Assembly (NCBI RefSeq): GCF_037201815.1
Contig: NZ_CP147407.1
Location: forward strand, 1,868,723 to 1,932,722
Length of the DNA stretch: 64,000 nucleotides
Direction: 5' to 3'
Source: Metabacillus sp. FJAT-52054
Lineage (GTDB): Bacteria; Bacillota; Bacilli; Bacillales; Bacillaceae
Shown here in pieces: positions 1-8,261 of the stretch; position 1 is the first letter of the stretch; each line of letters opens with the position of its first letter. The position numbers and the translations under genes were made by a program. Below the pieces are notes generated by a model that saw nothing but the letters and a program-made list of their open reading frames with translations, was not told the DNA's origin and made no database searches.

Positions 1-1598
1 AAAAAGGTCTTAGTGCAGGACGGGTTCAATCGGTTGCTCTCCGGCTGATCATCGACAGGGAAAAAGAGATCCATGCATTTATACCTGAAGAATACTGGAC
101 AATAGAAAGCCAATTTTTCAAAGGCAAGGATCAATTCGAAGGATCTTTTTACGGAATTGACGGAAAAAAACGCGAGCTTAAAACGGAAGAGGATGTAAAA
201 GAAGTAACATCCCGCATCAAGGGTAATTCGTTTAACGTGACGAATGTGACAAAGAAAGAGAGAAAGCGCAACCCTGCGGTGCCGTTTACAACATCCACCT
301 TACAGCAGGAAGCTGCCCGAAAGCTGAATTTCAGAGCCAAGAAAACGATGATGATTGCCCAGCAATTATATGAAGGAATTGATCTTGGCAAAGAGGGGAC
401 CGTCGGGTTAATCACATATATGAGAACGGATTCCACAAGAATTTCTGAAACCGCTCAAACTGAAGCAGCAGGATACATTGAACAGCAGTACGGACAAGAC
501 TATCTGGGTGTTAAGAAAGCCGTGAAGAAAAATTCCAATTCGCAGGACGCCCATGAAGCCATTCGTCCGACATCTACATTAAGAGACCCATCCTCCATGA
601 AGGAATACTTGAGCCGTGACCAGCTCCGACTATACAAATTGATTTGGGAGCGCTTTTTAGCAAGCCAAATGGCTTCAGCTGTACTTGACACAATGAGCGT
701 AGACTTAGATAATAATGGAGTTGTCTTCAGAGCTACAGGGTCAAAGGTTAAATTTCCTGGTTTCATGAAAGTATATGTTGAAGGAAATGATGATCAGATA
801 GAAGAAAAGGACCGCTACTTGCCGGAGCTTGCCGCAGGTGACGAAGTATTTTCAAAAGATACGGAGCCCGCTCAGCATTTTACCCAGCCGCCTCCAAGGT
901 ATACGGAAGCACGTTTGGTTAAAACGCTTGAAGAGCAGGGAATCGGGAGACCGTCCACCTATGCGCCTACACTTGATACGATTCAAAAAAGAGGGTACGT
1001 ATCACTTGATAACAAGCGCTTTATTCCGACAGAGCTTGGAGAAATTGTCCTGGAACTGATTATGGAGTTTTTTCCGGAAATAATTGATGTCGAATTTACA
1101 GCCCGTATGGAAAACAGTCTGGATGAAGTGGAAGACGGCCATATCCAATGGGTAAAAATTATAGATGATTTCTACAAAGATTTTGAAAAACGGATTATTA
1201 TTGCCGAAACCGAGATGGAAGAAGTAGAAATCAAGCCGGAATATGCAGGTGTAGATTGTGAAGAGTGCGGCAACCCAATGGTTATCAAGATGGGCCGCTA
1301 CGGTAAATTCATGGCATGCTCCAATTTCCCGGACTGCCGCAATACGAAGCCTATTGTGAAAGAGATCGGAGTTCCTTGTCCTAAATGCGATAAAGGAAAT
1401 GTCGTTGAACGCAAATCCAAGAAGAAACGTCTTTTTTACGGCTGCGACAGATATCCTGAGTGTGATTTCCTGTCATGGGATAAGCCGATAGCAAGGAACT
1501 GCCCGCGCTGTGAAGCGATGCTGGTTGAAAAGAAGCTGAAAAAAGGTGTTCAGGTTCAATGTACAGCCTGTGATTACAAAGAAGAGCAGCAAAAGTAA
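1..1598 (+). CDS. topA: DNA topoisomerase I, 3' part (5' end outside window)
   Basis: Type IA topoisomerase, which relaxes negatively supercoiled DNA through a transient 5'-phosphotyrosine break. The open frame runs in from the window edge (codons start at base 3) and about 531 residues are visible. B. subtilis TopA is about 690, so roughly the first 160 are missing. The [15 protein letters not shown] motif is at the very start. The active-site tyrosine lies in ITYMRTDS (Tyr codon 417-419). The C-terminus has two complete four-cysteine zinc ribbons (CEEC...CSNFPDC and CPKC...CDRYPEC) and a last CPRC...CTAC one, typical of Bacillus TopA. A strong terminator follows directly. Confidence 0.98.
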   Translation, partial: KGLSAGRVQSVALRLIIDREKEIHAFIPEEYWTIESQFFKGKDQFEGSFYGIDGKKRELKTEEDVKEVTSRIKGNSFNVTNVTKKERKRNPAVPFTTSTLQQEAARKLNFRAKKTMMIAQQLYEGIDLGKEGTVGLITYMRTDSTRISETAQTEAAGYIEQQYGQDYLGVKKAVKKNSNSQDAHEAIRPTSTLRDPSSMKEYLSRDQLRLYKLIWERFLASQMASAVLDTMSVDLDNNGVVFRATGSKVKFPGFMKVYVEGNDDQIEEKDRYLPELAAGDEVFSKDTEPAQHFTQPPPRYTEARLVKTLEEQGIGRPSTYAPTLDTIQKRGYVSLDNKRFIPTELGEIVLELIMEFFPEIIDVEFTARMENSLDEVEDGHIQWVKIIDDFYKDFEKRIIIAETEMEEVEIKPEYAGVDCEECGNPMVIKMGRYGKFMACSNFPDCRNTKPIVKEIGVPCPKCDKGNVVERKSKKKRLFYGCDRYPECDFLSWDKPIARNCPRCEAMLVEKKLKKGVQVQCTACDYKEEQQK

Positions 1599-1599
1599 C

Positions 1600-1630
1600 G
1601 GTGAGCCTTTTCGCTCACCTTCTTTTTATT
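1600..1630 (+). terminator. Intrinsic terminator after topA
   Basis: A GGTGAGC/GCTCACC stem with a 6-nt loop is followed by a T-rich tract. It starts two bases after the topA stop codon. Confidence 0.9.
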
Positions 1631-1635
1631 TAGGC

Positions 1636-1734
1636 TCTGTTAAAGCCTGGTGTCGGCTTTTAATACCTGTTGAATGGAGCGGAAGGCGTGAGACTCCTGT
1701 GAGCAGCGAAAATCAACATCCCATGTTTAACAGA
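1636..1734. repeat. Miniature terminal-inverted-repeat element, short copy
   Basis: The element begins TCTGTTAAAGCCTGG and ends with TGTTTAACAGA, so the outer ends are inverted repeats (TCTGTTAAA/TTTAACAGA). It shares GTTAAAGCCTGGTGT, a TTAAYACCTGTTGA block, GCGGAAG, CGTGAGACT and the AATCAACATCC end with the element at 43121-43294. It lacks about 80 bp of that copy's middle. It has no coding capacity and sits between the topA terminator and the trmFO ribosome-binding site. GCGGAAGGCG...GACTCCTG-like blocks recur between genes in many Bacillaceae genomes. That it is a mobile or formerly mobile element is inference. Confidence 0.7.
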
Positions 1735-1768
1735 TCTTTTATTTAACCCCACGAGGAGGAAAATCAAT

Positions 1769-3079
1769 ATGAGTCAACCATCTACTGTTAATGTGATAGG
1801 AGCAGGTCTTGCCGGAAGCGAAGCAGCATGGCAGCTTGCAGAAAGAGGAGTCCATGTTAACTTATATGAAATGAGGCCGGTAAAGCAGACACCTGCTCAT
1901 CATACGGACAAATTTGCTGAGCTTGTATGCAGCAATTCACTAAGAGGCAATGCACTGACAAATGCTGTTGGAGTGCTTAAAGAAGAAATGAGACAGTTAA
2001 ACTCGGTTATTATTAAATCCGCAGATGATTGTGCGGTTCCTGCCGGAGGAGCACTTGCAGTCGATCGCCATGAATTTGCAGGGCTGGTAACGGAACGGGT
2101 TAAGAATCATCCGAATGTGACCGTGATGAATGAAGAGGTTACTCATATCCCTGAGGGACCAACAATCATCGCAACAGGCCCGCTTACTTCAAAGGCACTG
2201 TCAGATGAGCTGCAAAAACTCACAGGAGAAGATTATTTCTATTTTTATGATGCGGCAGCACCCATTCTCGAAAAAGACAGCATTGATATGGACAAAGTGT
2301 ATTTAAAGTCCCGCTATGACAAGGGCGAAGCGGCATATTTAAATTGTCCGATGACAGAAGAAGAATTTGACCGTTTCTATGAAGCTCTCATTGAGGCTGA
2401 AACCGTTCCATTGAAGGAATTTGAAAAAGAAATCTTTTTTGAGGGCTGCATGCCGATCGAAGTAATGGCTAAGCGCGGAAAGAAGACCATGCTGTTTGGA
2501 CCGATGAAGCCTGTTGGACTGGAAGACCCGAAAACAGGGAAGCGTCCATATGCAGTAGTTCAGCTTAGACAAGATGATGCAGCGGGAACCCTATATAATA
2601 TTGTCGGTTTTCAGACACATTTAAAATGGGGACCTCAAAAAGAAGTGCTAAAGCTCATCCCAGGTCTTGAAAATGCAGAAATTGTCCGCTATGGCGTAAT
2701 GCACCGCAATACATTTATTAATTCTCCAAAACTGTTAAAGCCTACTTATCAGTCCAAACACCGTGAAGATTTATTCTTTGCAGGTCAAATGACAGGTGTT
2801 GAAGGGTATGTAGAATCAGCGGCTTCAGGGCTTCTGGCCGGCATAAACGCCGCAAATCTTGTGCTGGGCAAAGAACTTGCTGTGCTTCCTGCTGAAACGG
2901 CATTAGGAAGTATGGCTAACTACATTACTTCAGCTAATCCGGACAATTTCCAGCCAATGAATGCTAACTTTGGAATCTTTCCCGAACTTCCTAAAAGAAT
3001 CAAAGTGAAGAAAGATCGTTACGAGGCTTATGCAAATAGAGCGCTGGAAACAATTCAAAAAATTTCGAAAACAATTTGA
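1769..3079 (+). CDS. trmFO: Methylenetetrahydrofolate-tRNA-(uracil-54-C5)-methyltransferase
   Basis: Folate- and FAD-dependent enzyme that makes ribothymidine at position 54 of the tRNA T-loop. Gram-positive bacteria use it in place of SAM-dependent TrmA. At 436 aa it is full length. The N-terminal dinucleotide-binding motif [13 protein letters not shown] spans residues 9-21. The two conserved cysteine segments [11 protein letters not shown] and [16 protein letters not shown] are present, as is the C-terminal [18 protein letters not shown] block. The ATG has the Shine-Dalgarno GAGGAGG 10 nt upstream. The topA-trmFO-xerC order is the Bacillus one. Confidence 0.98.
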   Translation: MSQPSTVNVIGAGLAGSEAAWQLAERGVHVNLYEMRPVKQTPAHHTDKFAELVCSNSLRGNALTNAVGVLKEEMRQLNSVIIKSADDCAVPAGGALAVDRHEFAGLVTERVKNHPNVTVMNEEVTHIPEGPTIIATGPLTSKALSDELQKLTGEDYFYFYDAAAPILEKDSIDMDKVYLKSRYDKGEAAYLNCPMTEEEFDRFYEALIEAETVPLKEFEKEIFFEGCMPIEVMAKRGKKTMLFGPMKPVGLEDPKTGKRPYAVVQLRQDDAAGTLYNIVGFQTHLKWGPQKEVLKLIPGLENAEIVRYGVMHRNTFINSPKLLKPTYQSKHREDLFFAGQMTGVEGYVESAASGLLAGINAANLVLGKELAVLPAETALGSMANYITSANPDNFQPMNANFGIFPELPKRIKVKKDRYEAYANRALETIQKISKTI

Positions 3080-3085
3080 TATTCA

Positions 3086-3114
3086 TTGCAAGGGCGGTTA
3101 CAATGTGATAACAT
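3086..3114 (+). promoter_or_regulatory. Putative sigma-A promoter of the xerC-hslVU-codY operon
   Basis: A TTGCAA -35 box and a TAACAT -10 box are 17 bp apart, with an extended TGA just before the -10. The -10 is only 4/6 to consensus. An inverted repeat, CAAGGGCG (3089-3096) and CGCCCTTG (3120-3127), brackets the -10 region. Its right arm ends beside the xerC ribosome-binding site GAGGTGAAG. Transcripts starting here near 3120 would contain only the right arm, while read-through RNA from trmFO could form the hairpin. Confidence 0.45.
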
Positions 3115-3139
3115 TTAATCGCCCTTGTGAGGTGAAGAA

Positions 3140-4039
3140 ATGGATATTGTTAAGAAAAGTTTAATTTTGTTCGTAGAATATTTACAAATTGAGAAAAACT
3201 ATTCACAATATACAATTGTGAATTACTCTGCAAATATTGAAGAATTTGCCCTTTTTATGCAAGAAGAGGGAATTGCGGGTCTTGATGTTGTGACCTACCA
3301 GGATATTAGACTGTATTTGACAAAGCTTCATCAGATGAAACTGGCAAGACGAACAATTTCTAAGAAGATTTCCAGTCTCCGAAGCTTCTATAAGTTTCTT
3401 AACCGTGAAAAACTTCTGAATGATAACCCGTTTTCACTTGTTTCTCTTCCGAAAAAAGAGGGAAGGATTCCAACTTTTCTTTATGAAAAAGAGCTGGAGC
3501 TGCTATTCTCTGTTTCCGACCTTTCCACACCGCTTGGCCAAAGGAATCAGGCCCTTCTCGAAATGCTTTATGGCACGGGAATAAGGGTGAGCGAGTGTGC
3601 AGGGTTAAAAAAACAGGATGCGGATCTTTATATGGGAACAGTTCTTGTAAACGGCAAGGGAAATAAGCAGCGCTATGTCCCGTTCGGCAGCTATGCCCAA
3701 GATGCTCTGGAGCTGTATTTAAAAGATGGACGTGAGCAGCTCATACAAAAGGCCGCACCGAATGATGCAATCTTTTTGAACAATCGCGGAAATCCGTTAA
3801 AAGCTGGAGGCATCCGGCATATCTTAAATGAGCTGGTTAAAAAGTCTGCAGCAAACTTACATATTCATCCGCACATGTTCCGCCATACGTTTGCCACACA
3901 TCTGTTAAATGAAGGTGCCGACCTGCGAAGTGTTCAGGAGCTGCTGGGTCATTCCCACCTGTCCTCCACACAAATTTATACACATGTTTCTAAGGATCAG
4001 CTGAAGAAGACATATATGTCTCATCATCCTAGAGCGTAA
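3140..4039 (+). CDS. xerC: Tyrosine recombinase XerC (CodV)
   Basis: Site-specific recombinase that works with XerD at dif to resolve chromosome dimers. Its 299 aa is the usual length. The N-terminal SAM-like core-binding domain (about residues 5-90) is followed by the catalytic domain. The catalytic residues are all visible: Arg in GTGIRVSEC, Lys in VNGKGNKQRYVP, His/Arg in HPHMFRHTFATHLL, His in LLGHSHLSSTQ and the nucleophile Tyr in IYTHV. It is first in the xerC-hslV-hslU-codY cluster, as in B. subtilis (codV-codW-codX-codY). Confidence 0.98.
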   Translation: MDIVKKSLILFVEYLQIEKNYSQYTIVNYSANIEEFALFMQEEGIAGLDVVTYQDIRLYLTKLHQMKLARRTISKKISSLRSFYKFLNREKLLNDNPFSLVSLPKKEGRIPTFLYEKELELLFSVSDLSTPLGQRNQALLEMLYGTGIRVSECAGLKKQDADLYMGTVLVNGKGNKQRYVPFGSYAQDALELYLKDGREQLIQKAAPNDAIFLNNRGNPLKAGGIRHILNELVKKSAANLHIHPHMFRHTFATHLLNEGADLRSVQELLGHSHLSSTQIYTHVSKDQLKKTYMSHHPRA

Positions 4040-4065
4040 ATTGTTGACTAGAGGAGGAATGGATC

Positions 4066-4608
4066 ATGAGTGAATTCCATGCAACCACAATATTTGCCAT
4101 TCACCATAAAGACGGGTATGCGATGGCAGGCGACGGCCAGGTAACGTTCGGCAATGCTGTCGTCATGAAGCATACAGCAAGAAAAGTCCGCAGATTATTT
4201 AACGGAAAAGTAATCGCCGGTTTTGCAGGTTCTGTAGCAGATGCGTTTACTCTGTTTGAGATGTTTGAAGGCAGGCTCGAAGAATATAATGGCAACCTTC
4301 AGCGCGCAGCAGTAGAGCTTGCTAAGGAATGGAGAAGCGATAAAGTTCTCAGAAGGCTTGAAGCGATGCTTATTGTAATGAACAAGGAAGATTTACTCCT
4401 AATTTCAGGAACAGGGGAAGTCATCGAACCTGATGACGGCATCCTTGCTATCGGTTCCGGAGGCAACTATGCTCTTTCAGCAGGAAGAGCCTTAAAGCGC
4501 TACAGCGGGGAAAGCTTGTCAGCTAAAGAAATTGCTGAAGGAGCACTCCGAATCGCAGGAGAAATCTGCGTATATACGAATGACAATGTGATTGTAGAAG
4601 AGCTGTAG
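4066..4608 (+). CDS. hslV: ATP-dependent protease peptidase subunit HslV/ClpQ (CodW)
   Basis: Proteasome-beta-like peptidase that stacks with the HslU ATPase to degrade proteins in the cytoplasm. It is 180 aa. Most HslV proteins expose an N-terminal Thr. Here the protein begins [12 protein letters not shown], the Bacillus form, in which Ser2 is thought to be the catalytic nucleophile once the initiator Met is removed. The core motifs [17 protein letters not shown] and [14 protein letters not shown] are intact. The Shine-Dalgarno AGAGGAGG lies 9 nt before the ATG. hslU starts 16 nt downstream, consistent with coupled expression. Confidence 0.97.
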   Translation: MSEFHATTIFAIHHKDGYAMAGDGQVTFGNAVVMKHTARKVRRLFNGKVIAGFAGSVADAFTLFEMFEGRLEEYNGNLQRAAVELAKEWRSDKVLRRLEAMLIVMNKEDLLLISGTGEVIEPDDGILAIGSGGNYALSAGRALKRYSGESLSAKEIAEGALRIAGEICVYTNDNVIVEEL

Positions 4609-4624
4609 GAAAGGATTGGTACCC

Positions 4625-6022
4625 ATGAAAAACCAATTAACCCCCCGTCAGATTGTTGAGCGTCTGGATCAGTATATTGTCGGTCAAAACGATGCGAAAC
4701 GTGCTGTAGCGGTTGCATTAAGAAACCGTTACCGCAGAAGTCTTCTTGATGAATCACTTAAGGATGAAGTGGTGCCGAAGAATATTTTGATGATTGGGCC
4801 TACGGGAGTAGGGAAAACCGAAATTGCAAGACGGATTGCCAAACTTGTCGGAGCGCCTTTCATCAAAATAGAAGCGACAAAATTTACCGAAGTCGGTTAT
4901 GTAGGCCGTGATGTCGAATCGATGGTCAGAGATTTGATGGAGAGCTCTATTCGCATCGTGAAAGAAGAAAAGATGAGCGAAGTGAAGGGTACGGCTGCAG
5001 AAAATGCCAACAGGAGGCTTGTCGAGCTGCTCGTTCCTTCATCCAGAAAAAATCAGTCCACAAAAAATCCTTTTGAAATGCTTTTTGGCGGAACGCAAGA
5101 ACAGGACCATACTTCATCCAATGATGACGATTCGAATTTGAATGAAAGAAGGAAAAAAATCGCTCATCAGCTGGAGCTCGGAGAACTTGAGGATCAGTAT
5201 GTAACCGTGGACGTTGAGGAACAGCAGCCATCCATGTTTGATATGCTTCAGGGGTCGGGTATGGAACAGATGGGCATGAACATGCAGGATGCTTTCAGCA
5301 GTTTTATGCCTAAGAAAACAAAGAAGCGTAAGCTGACTGTAAAAGAAGCTCGAAAGGTTCTTCAAAATGAAGAGGCACAGAAGCTGATTGATATGGATGA
5401 AGCCACACAGGAAGCAGTAACCCGTGCGGAACAATCCGGAATCATATTTATTGATGAAATCGATAAAATTGCCAAGAAAAACAGCGGCGGAGGCTCAGCT
5501 GATGTTTCAAGAGAGGGCGTACAGCGCGATATCCTTCCAATTGTTGAAGGATCAACCGTTGTAACGAAATATGGATCGGTCAAAACAGATCATGTTCTAT
5601 TTATCGCTGCAGGTGCTTTTCATATGGCTAAGCCATCTGACTTAATTCCGGAGCTGCAGGGGAGATTTCCAATCCGCGTGGAGCTTTCAAAGTTAAGTAC
5701 AGAGGATTTTGTCCGGATTCTTGTTGAGCCGGATAACGCACTTTTAAAACAATATACAGCACTGCTGGAAACTGAAGGTATAAAACTTGAATTTTCAGAC
5801 GAAGCTATTCGTAAGATTGCCGAAGTTGCTTTTCAAGTGAATCAGGACACAGATAATATTGGTGCACGCAGACTACATACCATACTCGAGCGGCTGCTGG
5901 AGGATCTATCCTTCGAAGCTCCGGATGTAACAATGGACAAAATAACGATTACACCGCAATATGTTGAAGAAAAGCTGGGGAAAATCGCAAGCAATAAAGA
6001 TTTAAGCCAATTTATCTTATAG
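4625..6022 (+). CDS. hslU: HslU/ClpY ATPase subunit (CodX)
   Basis: AAA+ unfoldase that feeds substrates to HslV. The ATG at 4625 ([11 protein letters not shown]) is chosen over an in-frame TTG three codons upstream because AGGAAAGG sits just before it. The product is 465 aa. Visible motifs are Walker [14 protein letters not shown] (near residue 57), the pore loop GYVGRD, a long charged I-domain (about residues 110-240), Walker [12 protein letters not shown], the sensor-2 segment [17 protein letters not shown], and the hydrophobic C-terminal tail LSQFIL that docks into HslV. Confidence 0.97.
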   Translation: MKNQLTPRQIVERLDQYIVGQNDAKRAVAVALRNRYRRSLLDESLKDEVVPKNILMIGPTGVGKTEIARRIAKLVGAPFIKIEATKFTEVGYVGRDVESMVRDLMESSIRIVKEEKMSEVKGTAAENANRRLVELLVPSSRKNQSTKNPFEMLFGGTQEQDHTSSNDDDSNLNERRKKIAHQLELGELEDQYVTVDVEEQQPSMFDMLQGSGMEQMGMNMQDAFSSFMPKKTKKRKLTVKEARKVLQNEEAQKLIDMDEATQEAVTRAEQSGIIFIDEIDKIAKKNSGGGSADVSREGVQRDILPIVEGSTVVTKYGSVKTDHVLFIAAGAFHMAKPSDLIPELQGRFPIRVELSKLSTEDFVRILVEPDNALLKQYTALLETEGIKLEFSDEAIRKIAEVAFQVNQDTDNIGARRLHTILERLLEDLSFEAPDVTMDKITITPQYVEEKLGKIASNKDLSQFIL

Positions 6023-6053
6023 AGATTGATTATTTTTAGGAGGAAACCCAATC

Positions 6054-6833
6054 ATGGCTTTACTAGAGAAAACGAGAACGATCAATGCAATGCTGCAGAA
6101 AGCTGCAGGAAAGCCTGTTAACTTTAAAGAAATGTCCGAAATTTTGAGTGAAGTAATCGAGGCGAATATCTTTATTGTCAGCAGAAGAGGGAAGCTGCTT
6201 GGATTTGCCATCAATCAGCAGATTGAACATGAACGTATGAAACAGATGCTTGAAGACCGCCAATTTCCTGAAGAGTACACAAAAAACTTATTCAAAGTCT
6301 CTGAGACTTCCTCCAATCTGGATGTATTCAGTGAATATACGGCATTCCCAGTTGAAAACCGTGATCTGTTCAAAAATGGTTTAACGACAATCGTTCCAAT
6401 CATTGGCGGCGGGGAGCGCCTGGGCACATTGATTCTTGCCCGTCTTGAAGCACAATTTGAAGATGATGATCTGATTCTTGCTGAATATGGCGCAACAGTA
6501 GTCGGAATGGAAATTCTTCGCGAGAAAGCTGACGAAATTGAAGTAGAAGCAAGAAGCAAGGCAGTTGTTCAAATGGCGATTAGCTCCCTATCATACAGTG
6601 AGCTTGAAGCAATCGAGCACATTTTCGAGGAATTAAATGGAAATGAAGGACTGCTGGTAGCGAGTAAAATTGCTGACCGCGTAGGAATTACCCGATCTGT
6701 AATCGTAAATGCGCTTCGCAAGCTTGAAAGTGCTGGAGTAATCGAATCACGTTCCCTTGGTATGAAAGGAACATACATTAAAGTACTTAACGACAAATTC
6801 CTCATTGAATTAGAGCGATTGAAATCAAATTGA
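6054..6833 (+). CDS. codY: GTP- and branched-chain-amino-acid-sensing global repressor CodY
   Basis: DNA-binding regulator that represses stationary-phase, amino-acid and motility genes when GTP and Ile/Leu/Val are plentiful. It is 259 aa, the usual length. An N-terminal GAF effector domain (about residues 1-155) is joined by a long helix to a winged helix-turn-helix containing [25 protein letters not shown] precedes the ATG by 8 nt. The gene ends in a strong terminator, and the fla/che cluster, a known CodY target in B. subtilis, starts next. Confidence 0.98.
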   Translation: MALLEKTRTINAMLQKAAGKPVNFKEMSEILSEVIEANIFIVSRRGKLLGFAINQQIEHERMKQMLEDRQFPEEYTKNLFKVSETSSNLDVFSEYTAFPVENRDLFKNGLTTIVPIIGGGERLGTLILARLEAQFEDDDLILAEYGATVVGMEILREKADEIEVEARSKAVVQMAISSLSYSELEAIEHIFEELNGNEGLLVASKIADRVGITRSVIVNALRKLESAGVIESRSLGMKGTYIKVLNDKFLIELERLKSN

Positions 6834-6836
6834 TGT

Positions 6837-6867
6837 AAAAAGGCACCCGTTCTCCGGGTGCCTTTTT
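6837..6867 (+). terminator. Intrinsic terminator after codY
   Basis: The stem is GGCACCCG/CGGGTGCC with a 5-nt loop, flanked by A5 and T5, so it could work in both directions. It closes the xerC-codY operon. Confidence 0.93.
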
Positions 6868-6942
6868 ATTTTTGTAGTTCAATTTAATTACAAAATATAG
6901 GTTTAAAGTCCCGTTAAAAAAATAGAACAATATGAGGACGAA

Positions 6943-6957
6943 AATTTACAAGAAGTT
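6943..6957 (+). promoter_or_regulatory. Candidate CodY-box-like site upstream of the fla/che promoter
   Basis: AATTTACAAGAAGTT matches the CodY consensus AATTTTCWGAAAATT at 11 of 15 positions. It ends about 23 bp before the putative -35. CodY is known to bind the fla/che promoter region in B. subtilis. A four-mismatch site in AT-rich DNA is weak evidence by itself. Confidence 0.3.
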
Positions 6958-6980
6958 CATAGACTTTGAGCCTATATAAA

Positions 6981-7010
6981 TTTACAATAACAGTATGGAT
7001 TTAACATAAT
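6981..7010 (+). promoter_or_regulatory. Putative sigma-A promoter of the fla/che operon
   Basis: TTTACA and CATAAT are separated by 18 bp, each 5/6 to consensus. The expected start is near 7017, about 45 nt before flgB. Just upstream, GCCTATAT at 6970-6977 is 7/8 to the sigma-D -10 GCCGATAT, but the matching -35 position reads AGAA rather than TAAA, so a sigma-D promoter is only possible. The rest of the 6868-7061 gap is AT-rich with nothing else I recognise. Confidence 0.5.
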
Positions 7011-7061
7011 TCGACATGAATAAGATACGAATGACTTAGAACTATTGTGGGGGTTTTAATT

Positions 7062-7448
7062 TTGCTCTTTTCAAATACCATTACTTCTCTTGAGAATGCC
7101 TTGAAAACGTCCAATATACAGCAAAAAGTGATTTCAAATAATATTGCCAATGCAGATACCCCTGGATATAAAGCCAAAAAGGTATCTTTTCAAAATGTTT
7201 TAAACAGTGAGATGGCTTCTATAAAAGCAACCAGGACAGATCAAAGACACCTGGAATTTACAAATGCCTCCACAACAGGAGCTGTAGTTAAAAATAAAAA
7301 CAGCTCCTATCATTCGAACGGCAATAGTGTGGACATTGATCAGGAAATGTCCGATCTTGCGAAAAACCAAATTCAGTACAACGCTCTTGTTGACAGATTA
7401 AACGGGAAGTTCAAATCGCTTCAGACAGTTTTGACGGGAGGGAGATAA
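7062..7448 (+). CDS. flgB: Flagellar basal-body rod protein FlgB
   Basis: Proximal rod subunit, exported by the flagellar type III system. I place the start at TTG 7062 (MLFSNTITSLENALK), 8 nt after GGGGG. A GTG five codons upstream would overlap that ribosome-binding site. The rod signature VISNNIANADTPGYKAKKVSF is near residue 24, and the C-terminal amphipathic helix NQIQYNALVDRLNGKFKSL is as expected. The length of 128 aa is normal. It is the first gene of the fla/che operon. Confidence 0.95.
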   Translation: MLFSNTITSLENALKTSNIQQKVISNNIANADTPGYKAKKVSFQNVLNSEMASIKATRTDQRHLEFTNASTTGAVVKNKNSSYHSNGNSVDIDQEMSDLAKNQIQYNALVDRLNGKFKSLQTVLTGGR

Positions 7449-7451
7449 TCG

Positions 7452-7895
7452 ATGACCATTTTTAACAGCTTGAATACCTCTGCCTCAGCTTTAACTGCGC
7501 AGCGATTAAGAATGGATGTTGTTTCCTCAAACATTGCGAATGCAGAGACTACAAGAGGAAAATTTGTTGATGGGGAATGGCAGCCTTACCAACGGAAAAT
7601 GGTTGAAATAAAAGAGAAGGACAGCTTTTCCTCTATGCTGTCCAGAGCGGGAACCGGCCAGGCCGGAAGCGGAGTGCAGGTTACAAAAATCAGTGATGAC
7701 TCATCACCATTTAAATTAGTTTATGATCCCGGGCACCCGGATGCAGATGCGCAAGGTTATGTTAAGATGCCGAATGTTGATCCGCTTAAAGAAATGACGG
7801 ATTTAATCAGCAGTACTCGTTCTTACGAGGCAAACGTAACCGTGTTCAATGCCTCTAAAAACATGCTTTTAAAGGCATTAGAAATTGGAAAGTAA
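7452..7895 (+). CDS. flgC: Flagellar basal-body rod protein FlgC
   Basis: Rod protein of 147 aa. The N-terminal flagellar rod motif reads RMDVVSSNIANAETTRG. The C-terminal hydrophobic helix SYEANVTVFNASKNMLLKAL is typical of the FlgB/C/F/G family. It starts 3 nt after flgB with GGGAGG upstream. Confidence 0.97.
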   Translation: MTIFNSLNTSASALTAQRLRMDVVSSNIANAETTRGKFVDGEWQPYQRKMVEIKEKDSFSSMLSRAGTGQAGSGVQVTKISDDSSPFKLVYDPGHPDADAQGYVKMPNVDPLKEMTDLISSTRSYEANVTVFNASKNMLLKALEIGK

Positions 7896-7906
7896 GGTGA
7901 AAATTC

Positions 7907-8206
7907 ATGATCAATGGTATTACTCCTATATCCCTTCAAAATATGGACGGTGTGGCAAAGGCAGCGGCACCGGCTCAAACACAGGCAGGCCAATTCGGAG
8001 ACATGCTGAAAAATGCTATGAATGAAGTAAACCGTGCACAGCTTGAGTCGGATAAAATGACTGGGGCACTGGCAAAAGGACAAAATGTTGAATTGCAGGA
8101 TGTAATGATTGCCGCTGAAAAGGCAAGTGTAACCTTATTATCATCAATTGAAATGAGAAATAAAGCGATTGAAGCCTATCAGGAAGTAATGCGCATGCAA
8201 ATGTAA
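7907..8206 (+). CDS. fliE: Flagellar hook-basal body protein FliE
   Basis: Small adaptor (99 aa) joining the MS-ring to the rod. The conserved C-terminal half (NVELQDVMIAAEKASVTLLS followed by EAYQEVMRMQM) is diagnostic. It is 11 nt after flgC. The 55-nt gap to fliF holds a weak GATGAC/GTCATC hairpin. Confidence 0.96.
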   Translation: MINGITPISLQNMDGVAKAAAPAQTQAGQFGDMLKNAMNEVNRAQLESDKMTGALAKGQNVELQDVMIAAEKASVTLLSSIEMRNKAIEAYQEVMRMQM

Positions 8207-8261
8207 GATGACTTTCACTGCCTGCCATTGAGTCGTCATCAGAACCGGGGGAACGGAAAGA

